Source: Rhizobium sp. G21
GTDB taxonomy: Bacteria > Pseudomonadota > Alphaproteobacteria > Rhizobiales > Rhizobiaceae
NCBI RefSeq assembly: GCF_014158035.1
Contig: NZ_JACFXW010000001.1
Location: 1,550,001-1,614,000, forward strand
Direction of reading: 5' to 3'
DNA length: 64,000 bases
Part shown: positions 28,150 to 35,634 of the stretch, piece by piece
How positions within the stretch are numbered: the stretch's first letter is position 1
Layout of the letters: every line of letters begins with the position of its first letter
The notes under the pieces: generated by a model
The model's input: only the letters and a program-made list of their open reading frames with translations
Databases searched by the model: none
Told to the model about the DNA's origin: nothing
Made by a program: the position numbers and the translations under genes

Positions 28150-30675
28150 ATGAACATCGACCGTATTTTGTCCCGGTTCAAGATTCAAACCAAAGTCCTG
28201 ATCTTCATTCTCCCGTTCGTCGTGAGCATCACGGCTGTCGGCTTGACTGGGCTATACGCCTCGGGTCTGCTCCAGGAGCGCATGGAAATTTCCAACAGCG
28301 TGCTGCAGAGCCTGAGCGGTTTCCGCGACGTGTCGGACAAAATGAACAAGTTCCTGGACGAAACGACGCCGGAACTGCGCGATACGGTGAAGAATCAGCT
28401 GATCGTCCAGCGGGATCTCTTGAACCAGATGCTGTCGCAGCTGGATGAGAACGCCGAGGGCTGGTCCGATCTCTCCGAAGCGACGAAATCCATCAACGGC
28501 GTGATCGAACGCTTCGATGGCCTCTGGGCGCTGCACGAGAAAGAGGAAGCGCTTAAGAAGGCGATCCGCGACGGCGAAAACGTCATCGTCGGCTCGCAGA
28601 TGAAACTCAACGAGTCGGCCACGGAATTGCAGCGCGCCGTTCGCACCGATGAAAGTGCGGCGAAATCCATGCTGCGCGAAGCGGAGCGCATCACCACGTC
28701 GGCGGCGTTCCTCAGCGATCTCGCCAGCAAATATACGCGCCAGAAGAGCCCGGAAGAGAAGCTGAAATTCGTCCAGGGCAACCTGGACGAACTCAAGAAG
28801 CGGGCGCGCATCCTGCGCGCCGCGCTCCCGGCCAAGAACAAGGCGGTCTCACAATCGCTGCAGACTGCCGTCGGCGATCTCGCCGCCCTTTCGTCCGCCA
28901 CCGCCGCCACCGACGACCTCGCCGCCAAGATGAACACCAAACTGTCGAGCTTTAGGCAGATCTCCGTCTATCTCGGCCTCGCCGCGTCGCAGAAGATGAA
29001 GGAGGCCACGCTGAAATTCGCCGAACTCGACCAGCCGCTGGTCAAGGCCGAAGGCGTGCTCGGCGACAGCCGCAAGGTCGTCAGCGCCGGCTACTCCATT
29101 CAAATCGAACTCGCCCGCTTCATGATCGCCCCCACGGCCGAAAATCTCGCGCGCCTCAAGAAGGAATTCGACATCGTCAAGACCGACATGGTCGCCCTGT
29201 CGGGATCGGCGCATGATCTCGACTTCTTCAAGAAGCTCGAAAGCGCGCTTCTGCCCGCCGTCGCCAAGATGGACACGGACAGCAAAGCGCTGGTGTCGGT
29301 GACCGACGAGCGCATGGGCCAGTTCACCGCCGCCGCCGCCGATATCGACGCGATCTGGAAGCAGCTGACGGCGTTTGCCGAACTGCAGAAGGAAAGCGCC
29401 GGCAAGGAGCGCGACAGCGCCAACTCCATCTCGGTCGGCGCCACCATCACCGGCATCCTCATCGCCATCTTCGCAGGCATCGGCCTGGTCATGACCTTCA
29501 AGGGTCCGATCGGCCAGATCACTTCGGCGATGCGCAAGCTCGCCGAGGGCGTGCTCGACACCCGCATCAACGGCGAGGCCCGCATCGACGAAATCGGCGA
29601 AATGGCGCGCGCGCTCGGCGTCTTCAAGCAGAACGCTCTGTCCAAGATCGAGATCGAGCAGCGCTCCGACGCCGAACGCGCCGCAGCCGAAGAAGAACGC
29701 CGCCGCAACGACGCCGAGAAGCTCGACGTCGACCGCCAGATCGACTTCGCGGTGAATGCGCTCGCCGCCGGGCTGGGCCGTCTCTCCCAAGGCGACATTT
29801 CCCAGACGATCGAAACGCCGTTCTTCGGCAAGCTGGAGACGCTGCGCGCCGACTTCAACTCCTCGCTGTCCAAGCTGCAGGACACGATGGCGCGCATTCG
29901 CGAAAACACCGAGATGATCCAGCACAACGCCGGCGAGATGAGCGCCGCCGCCGACGATCTCGCCAAGCGCACCGAACAGCAGGCCGCGGCGCTCGAACAG
30001 ACCGCCGCCGCCGTCGAGGAGATCACCGTGACGGTGAAATCCTCGGCAGAGCGCGCCGAAGAGGCCAATCGCATCGTCGGCGAGACCAAGAAGAGCGCCG
30101 ACGCCTCCTCCACCGTCGTCTCCTCCGCCATCGACGCCATGGGCCGCATCGAAGACGCCTCCAACCAGATCGTGCAGATCATCGACGTCATCGACGACAT
30201 CGCCTTCCAGACCAACCTGCTCGCGCTCAACGCCGGCATCGAGGCGGCGCGGGCCGGTGAAGCCGGCAAGGGTTTCGCCGTCGTCGCCCAGGAAGTGCGC
30301 GAACTGGCGCAACGTTCGGCCGGCGCCGCCCAGCAGATCAAGGATCTGATCGGCAAGTCGAGCACGGAAGTCTCCTCCGGCTCGCGGCTGGTGCAGCAGA
30401 CCGGCGAGGTTCTGGCGGAAATCTCGCACAAGATCGTCACCGTGTCGGAGCGGGTCGAGGCCATCGCCATGGCCAGCCGCGACCAGTCCAACGCGCTGGC
30501 CGAGGTCAATTCGTCGGTCAATTCGATGGATCAGATGACCCAGCGCAACGCCGCCATGGTGGAGGAGACCAACGCCGCCACCCGCCAGCTCGCCGACGAG
30601 GCCGACAATCTCATGGGCCTCGTCCAGCAGTTCCGACTGGCCGGCCAAAGCCATCAGGCAAGACGGGCGGCCTGA
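28150..30675 (+). CDS. methyl-accepting chemotaxis protein (MCP 2)
   Basis: 841 aa from ATG 28150 ([16 protein letters not shown]). First membrane helix about 15-38, helical periplasmic sensor about 39-424, second helix about 426-448 (GATITGILIAIFAGIGLVMTF), a HAMP-like region with DEIGEMARALGVFKQNAL, and the signalling hairpin with [26 protein letters not shown]. It ends SHQARRAA. From residue about 392 to the end it is identical in protein sequence to MCP 4, whereas the sensor halves differ. A strong terminator follows at 30701. The minus-strand 616-codon frame here is a shadow. Confidence 0.95.
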   Translation: MNIDRILSRFKIQTKVLIFILPFVVSITAVGLTGLYASGLLQERMEISNSVLQSLSGFRDVSDKMNKFLDETTPELRDTVKNQLIVQRDLLNQMLSQLDENAEGWSDLSEATKSINGVIERFDGLWALHEKEEALKKAIRDGENVIVGSQMKLNESATELQRAVRTDESAAKSMLREAERITTSAAFLSDLASKYTRQKSPEEKLKFVQGNLDELKKRARILRAALPAKNKAVSQSLQTAVGDLAALSSATAATDDLAAKMNTKLSSFRQISVYLGLAASQKMKEATLKFAELDQPLVKAEGVLGDSRKVVSAGYSIQIELARFMIAPTAENLARLKKEFDIVKTDMVALSGSAHDLDFFKKLESALLPAVAKMDTDSKALVSVTDERMGQFTAAAADIDAIWKQLTAFAELQKESAGKERDSANSISVGATITGILIAIFAGIGLVMTFKGPIGQITSAMRKLAEGVLDTRINGEARIDEIGEMARALGVFKQNALSKIEIEQRSDAERAAAEEERRRNDAEKLDVDRQIDFAVNALAAGLGRLSQGDISQTIETPFFGKLETLRADFNSSLSKLQDTMARIRENTEMIQHNAGEMSAAADDLAKRTEQQAAALEQTAAAVEEITVTVKSSAERAEEANRIVGETKKSADASSTVVSSAIDAMGRIEDASNQIVQIIDVIDDIAFQTNLLALNAGIEAARAGEAGKGFAVVAQEVRELAQRSAGAAQQIKDLIGKSSTEVSSGSRLVQQTGEVLAEISHKIVTVSERVEAIAMASRDQSNALAEVNSSVNSMDQMTQRNAAMVEETNAATRQLADEADNLMGLVQQFRLAGQSHQARRAA
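29323..30672 (+). repeat. 1.35-kb direct repeat, copy A (MCP 2 output half)
   Basis: Nearly base-for-base identical to 34084-35433. Reading both copies side by side I count about ten differences, all at synonymous third positions (for example gaa/gag, aat/aac, acc/aca). It covers the second membrane helix, HAMP and the whole signalling domain. Confidence 0.9.
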
Positions 30676-30700
30676 GTTCCAACCTGGCGAAAACCCCAAA

Positions 30701-30723
30701 AAAACGCGGTCAAGCCGCGTTTT
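30701..30723 (+). terminator. rho-independent terminator after MCP 2
   Basis: AAAACGCGG (30701-30709) pairs with CCGCGTTTT (30715-30723) around tcaag, and the T-run continues to 30725. It lies 25 bases after the MCP 2 stop. Confidence 0.9.
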
Positions 30724-30811
30724 TTACGTTTTGCGAGACGAGTAGATTCACCATTTCTAAAACGTAAAATGAGACCCTCGACTTGTTTTCTATCAATTCG
30801 AGGCCCGGTCC

Positions 30812-32658
30812 ATGCTTTCCGTCTTTCGTTCCTCCGCCGCAAACCGCCTTGCCGCGATCAATGTGCTGGCCGTGCTGGTGACAGCGGTCGTCATCGCGAT
30901 GGCGATGATCGTCAGCCTGAGAAGTTTCGTCATGGACGACGCGGTCGCAGATTCCCGTCAGGCGGCCGGCATCTTCAGTCAGTTCTATGAAATGGACCAA
31001 CCCGGCGCCGAGACGCTTTCCGAAGGAGGCGCTCCAGTGAGCGTCAGAGTCGATAAGGTGGTCGTCAAGCCCGACTTCGTTCTGGTGGACCGGGTCGCCC
31101 TCGCCATCTCCGGCGTCGCGACCATTTTCGAACGGCAGGGCGGCGATTTTGTGCGCGTGTCCACCAATGTGAAGAAGGACGGCAAGCGGGCCGTCGGCAC
31201 GAAACTCGCAGCCGATCACCCGGCGCAAGCGCCGCTCGCCCGCGGAGAAGCCTATTTCGGTCCCGCCACGCTGTTCGGCAAGAATTTCATGACCGGCTAT
31301 GTGCCGATGAAGGGCGCCGACGGACAGACGGTCGGCATCCTGTTCATCGGCATCCCCATGGATGTCTATGAAGCCCAGATCGGCTACCTCGCCTGGCTGG
31401 CCGCGAGCGTCGGCGCCGCTGCGGTGGCGGTGTTCGGCCTGGCCGCATTCCTGACGGCCCGGCGCATCGTCTCGCCGCTCTCGGGTCTTTCGACGTCGTC
31501 ATCAATCGCGTCGCGGGCGGGGCGTTGAACGTGAACGTCCCCTATCTCGACCGATCGGATGAATTCGGGAAGATCGCCCGGACCATCGACATCTTCAGGG
31601 CCGGCATCGCGCACAAGGCGGAATTGGAAGCCGAGGCTCGGAGTTCGGCCGAGAGACTCAAGGCGTCGCAGGAGCAGGCCAATTTCGAGAAGCGGACAGA
31701 GGAAGAGAAACTGAGCCGCGCCGTGGATCTTCTCGCCGGCGCGCTCGGCCGTTTCGCCCAGGGAGATCTCGACTGTCGGATCGAGACAGCATTCGAAGGG
31801 CGCATCGAGGCGCTGCGCCGGGACTTCAACGCATCCGTGGACCGCATGGGAGAGACGCTCGGCGGCATCCAGGGCGCCACGCGCAACATTCACGCCAATA
31901 CGGGGATGATGGCCAATGCGATCGGCGATCTGGCGCGCCGCACCGAGCAGCAGGCCGGTTCTCTCGAAGAGACCGCGGCGGCCGTGCAGGAAATCACCCA
32001 TAATGTGCAGAGTTCCTCCGCCCGCGTCGAGGAAGCGTCGCGGATCATCGGCAAAGCGCGCGCGACCGCGGACAATTCCGCCTCGATCGTCCAGAACGCC
32101 GTCTCGGCGATGGTCCGCATCCGCGACGCGTCCGACAAGATCAGCCAGATCATCAGCGTGATCGATTCCATCGCGTTTCAAACCAACCTGCTGGCGCTGA
32201 ACGCCGGGGTCGAGGCCGCCCGCGCCGGAGAGGCCGGCAAGGGCTTCGCCGTCGTCGCGCAGGAAGTGCGCGAACTCGCCCAACGCTCCGCAAAGGCCGC
32301 CAAGGAGATCGGCGACCTCATCGGCAACGCCACCCAAGAGGTGTCGACGGGGTCGGACTTCGTCGAGCAGACCGGTTCCGCCCTGATCGAAATCTCCAAG
32401 CAGATCGTCGACATCGCCGGACATGTCCAGACCATGTCGACGGTCGCCCGGGAGCAATCTTCGTCGCTCCAGGAAATCAACGCCACGGTCACCAGCATGG
32501 ATCAAATGACCCAGCAGAATGCGGCGATGGTGGAAGAGACGAATGCGGCAACGCGGCAACTGGCCGACGAAGCGGACGGACTGATGCAAATGATCGAAAA
32601 GTTCAAACTGATGCGCAGACCGAACATGACCAACGCTCATATTCGAACAGCCGCATAA
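30812..32658 (+). pseudogene. methyl-accepting chemotaxis protein with Cache-type sensor (MCP 3), frameshifted before HAMP
   Basis: The repaired product has about 616 aa. First membrane helix about 17-38, then a periplasmic region of only about 145 residues ([57 protein letters not shown]) with the look of a single Cache (Cache3/2 type) sensor, second helix about 192-212, HAMP, and a signalling hairpin. The frame is lost at TTT 31488-31490: one more T gives [22 protein letters not shown] and joins both parts. It ends AHIRTAA. The only receptor of the array with a small Cache sensor, so it probably reads a different ligand class. Confidence 0.88.
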
Positions 32659-32684
32659 ATCACCAATCTGCTGAAACAAAGAGC

Positions 32685-32707
32685 AAGGCGCGATTATATC
32701 GCGCCTT
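32685..32707 (+). terminator. rho-independent terminator after MCP 3
   Basis: aaggcgcgat (32685-32694) pairs with atcgcgcctt (32698-32707) around tat, with a T-run to 32713. It lies 27 bases after the MCP 3 stop. Confidence 0.92.
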
Positions 32708-32773
32708 TTTTTAACTCTACCTAATTTTTATGCGGATGTTGTCATGTAATTTTATTGAAACATCCGGCTATGC

Positions 32774-32804
32774 CGTTAGCGCAACCTTAATCTCTGGATG
32801 CAAC
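32774..32804 (+). promoter_or_regulatory. conserved 31-bp upstream element of MCP 4
   Basis: CGTTAG, CCTTAAT and GATGCAAC stand in this order with exactly 5 nt between each, about 100 bases before the MCP 4 start. The same three blocks with the same spacing occur at 35528-35558 before MCP 5. It could be a promoter or an activator site; which protein reads it is unknown. Confidence 0.5.
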
Positions 32805-32907
32805 TGTCGGGACGAATATCGGCAAACCATCTTCGCCGCGCGCGCAGATGCGAACATCTGTTTCATCGTCATCGACGCAGACCCAAGCAGCTCCAAGGGT
32901 TTTTTCA

Positions 32908-35436
32908 ATGAATATCGACGCACTCCTCTCGCGCTTTCGAATCCAGACGAAAGTCCTGATTTTCATTCTCCCATTCGTCGCCGCGATCTCCGCAGCAGTT
33001 GGTCTGACCGGACTTTACGCATCCGGTCTGCTGCAGGCGCGCATGGAGGTCTCCAACCGGGTTCTGCAAAGCCTCAGCGGCTTCCGCGATCTGACGGCGG
33101 CGATGAACGCGTTTCTGGATGATGCGTCCGACGAGACGTATTCGGCGACCGTGAGCACCCTGTCGCAGCAGGACGGCCTTCTCAACGACATGTATGCCCA
33201 GATGCGCGATGGCGAGGCCGGCAAGACCGAATTGGCCGAGGTCATCTCGGCCATGGGCAAGGTCGGGCCCCAGATCGAGGCTTTGAAGGCGCTGCACGAG
33301 AAGGAAGTCGGCATCGTCAAGACCCTCAACCAGAACATCAGCGACATCGGCTTCGGTAAGCTGGAACTGAACACGTCCGCAAACTCGATCGAGCAGCAGG
33401 TGTCGCGCGACGACGAGGAGGCGAAGACGATGCTCGACGACGCCTCGCAGATCACCGGAGGCGGAGCGCTCGTCAACGACATCGCCAAAGCCGCGGCCCT
33501 GAAGCCGTCGGCGGCTGAGAAGCTCGCCTATGTCGAATCCAGGATGAAGGACCTGAAGGCGCTGAAATACCGGCTCGCCGCGCTGATCGGCGATCCGAAT
33601 GCGGTCGCCGCCAAGAAGCTCGGCGAAGCGGTCTCAGCCGTCGAAGCCGTGCTGGCGGAGAAGCAGGTGACCGACGAGGCGGCCGCCAAACTGATGACCA
33701 AGCTGAACGCCCTTCGCCAGGTGAATGTCTTCATCGGGCTCGCGGCTCAACAGAAAATGAAGAATGCGACCGAGCGTTTCGCCGCGCTCAAGACCGAGAT
33801 GAAGCGCGCCCAGACCATCGTCCGCGACGGCCGGGCGGCGGTCGAGGCCACCTTCCTGATGGAAACCGAAATCGCCCGCTTCATGACGGCGCCCTCGGAG
33901 GCCAATCTGTCGACGCTTTCGCCGATGATCATCCGGCTGCGCACCTCGCTCGCCACGCTGGCCATGAGTGCGAAGGGAACATCGCTCGCCACGAGTCTCG
34001 ACATGAGCTACGCTCCGGCGATGAAGACGCTCGACGCCAATGCAAAGGCCTTGCTCGACGTGTCCAAGAGCCGCAACGCGGCCTTCACCGCCGCCGCCGC
34101 CGATATCGACGCGATCTGGAAGCAGCTGACGGCGTTTGCCGAACTGCAGAAGGAAAGCGCCGGCAAGGAGCGCGACAGCGCCAACTCCATCTCGGTCGGC
34201 GCCACCATCACCGGCATCCTCATCGCCATCTTCGCAGGCATCGGCCTGGTCATGACCTTCAAGGGTCCGATCGGCCAGATCACTTCGGCGATGCGCAAGC
34301 TCGCCGAGGGCGTGCTCGACACCCGCATCAACGGCGAGGCCCGCATCGACGAAATCGGCGAAATGGCGCGCGCGCTCGGCGTCTTCAAGCAGAACGCTCT
34401 GTCCAAGATCGAGATCGAGCAGCGCTCCGACGCCGAACGCGCCGCAGCCGAAGAAGAGCGCCGCCGCAACGACGCCGAGAAGCTCGACGTCGACCGCCAG
34501 ATCGACTTCGCGGTGAATGCGCTCGCCGCCGGGCTGGGCCGTCTCTCCCAGGGCGACATTTCCCAGACGATCGAAACGCCGTTCTTCGGCAAGCTGGAGA
34601 CGCTGCGCGCCGACTTCAACTCCTCGCTGTCCAAGCTGCAGGACACGATGGCGCGCATTCGCGAAAACACCGAGATGATCCAGCACAACGCCGGCGAGAT
34701 GAGCGCGGCCGCCGACGATCTCGCCAAGCGCACCGAACAGCAGGCCGCGGCGCTCGAACAGACCGCCGCCGCCGTCGAGGAGATCACCGTGACGGTGAAA
34801 TCCTCGGCAGAGCGCGCCGAAGAGGCCAACCGCATCGTCGGCGAGACCAAGAAGAGCGCCGACGCCTCCTCCACAGTCGTCTCCTCGGCCATCGACGCCA
34901 TGGGCCGCATCGAAGACGCCTCCAACCAGATCGTTCAGATCATCGACGTCATCGACGACATCGCCTTCCAGACCAACCTGCTCGCGCTCAACGCCGGCAT
35001 CGAGGCGGCGCGGGCCGGTGAAGCCGGCAAGGGTTTCGCCGTCGTCGCCCAGGAAGTGCGCGAACTGGCGCAACGTTCGGCCGGCGCCGCCCAGCAGATC
35101 AAGGATCTGATCGGCAAGTCGAGCACGGAAGTCTCATCCGGCTCGCGGCTGGTGCAGCAGACCGGCGAGGTTCTGGCGGAAATCTCGCACAAGATCGTCA
35201 CCGTGTCGGAGCGGGTCGAGGCCATCGCCATGGCCAGCCGCGACCAGTCCAACGCGCTGGCCGAGGTCAATTCGTCGGTCAATTCGATGGATCAGATGAC
35301 CCAGCGCAACGCCGCCATGGTGGAGGAGACCAACGCCGCCACCCGCCAGCTCGCCGACGAAGCCGACAATCTCATGGGCCTCGTCCAGCAGTTCCGACTG
35401 GCCGGCCAAAGCCATCAGGCAAGACGGGCGGCATAA
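32908..35436 (+). CDS. methyl-accepting chemotaxis protein (MCP 4)
   Basis: 842 aa from ATG 32908 (MNIDALLSRFRIQTKV). First membrane helix about 15-38, helical periplasmic sensor to about 424, second helix about 427-449, HAMP, signalling hairpin, end SHQARRAA. The sensor is clearly related to that of MCP 2 at its first 60 residues (GLYASGLLQARMEVSNRVLQ) and diverged over the rest (FVAAISAAVGLTG, DDASDETYSAT). The output half is a recent copy of MCP 2. So ligand specificity probably differs while signalling output is the same. Confidence 0.95.
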   Translation: MNIDALLSRFRIQTKVLIFILPFVAAISAAVGLTGLYASGLLQARMEVSNRVLQSLSGFRDLTAAMNAFLDDASDETYSATVSTLSQQDGLLNDMYAQMRDGEAGKTELAEVISAMGKVGPQIEALKALHEKEVGIVKTLNQNISDIGFGKLELNTSANSIEQQVSRDDEEAKTMLDDASQITGGGALVNDIAKAAALKPSAAEKLAYVESRMKDLKALKYRLAALIGDPNAVAAKKLGEAVSAVEAVLAEKQVTDEAAAKLMTKLNALRQVNVFIGLAAQQKMKNATERFAALKTEMKRAQTIVRDGRAAVEATFLMETEIARFMTAPSEANLSTLSPMIIRLRTSLATLAMSAKGTSLATSLDMSYAPAMKTLDANAKALLDVSKSRNAAFTAAAADIDAIWKQLTAFAELQKESAGKERDSANSISVGATITGILIAIFAGIGLVMTFKGPIGQITSAMRKLAEGVLDTRINGEARIDEIGEMARALGVFKQNALSKIEIEQRSDAERAAAEEERRRNDAEKLDVDRQIDFAVNALAAGLGRLSQGDISQTIETPFFGKLETLRADFNSSLSKLQDTMARIRENTEMIQHNAGEMSAAADDLAKRTEQQAAALEQTAAAVEEITVTVKSSAERAEEANRIVGETKKSADASSTVVSSAIDAMGRIEDASNQIVQIIDVIDDIAFQTNLLALNAGIEAARAGEAGKGFAVVAQEVRELAQRSAGAAQQIKDLIGKSSTEVSSGSRLVQQTGEVLAEISHKIVTVSERVEAIAMASRDQSNALAEVNSSVNSMDQMTQRNAAMVEETNAATRQLADEADNLMGLVQQFRLAGQSHQARRAA
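34084..35433 (+). repeat. 1.35-kb direct repeat, copy B (MCP 4 output half)
   Basis: Partner of 29323-30672, offset 4761 bases. Identity begins abruptly at ttcaccgccgccgcc inside the last periplasmic helix and ends at the final codons, where MCP 2 reads gcctga and MCP 4 gcataa. Confidence 0.9.
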
Positions 35437-35443
35437 TCGCCTC

Positions 35444-35473
35444 CGACCGGCGAACGGATCCGATCGCCGGTCG
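35444..35473 (+). terminator. rho-independent terminator after MCP 4
   Basis: CGACCGGCGA (35444-35453) pairs with TCGCCGGTCG (35464-35473) around a 10-nt loop, followed by five T. It begins 8 bases after the stop. Confidence 0.88.
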
Positions 35474-35527
35474 TTTTTCGTCTAAAATAATACGCTCGGT
35501 CAGATTTACGGGCAGGATGGCCACCGG

Positions 35528-35558
35528 CGTTAGGTCGTCCTTAATTCCCCGATGCAAC
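35528..35558 (+). promoter_or_regulatory. conserved 31-bp upstream element of MCP 5
   Basis: Same blocks and spacing as 32774-32804: CGTTAG (35528-35533), CCTTAAT (35539-35545), GATGCAAC (35551-35558). It ends 76 bases before the MCP 5 start. The intervening bases differ, which argues that the blocks are under selection. Confidence 0.5.
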
Positions 35559-35634
35559 ACTCCCTGATTACATCACACGACGCAACCTACGCTCGATGAG
35601 CGGCCGCGTCGCTGTGGCACAGGAGGGGATTGCC

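Noticed and set aside
28849-30699. 616-codon open frame on the minus strand
   Set aside because: Antisense shadow of MCP 2; the same shadow recurs opposite MCP 4 because the two genes are copies.
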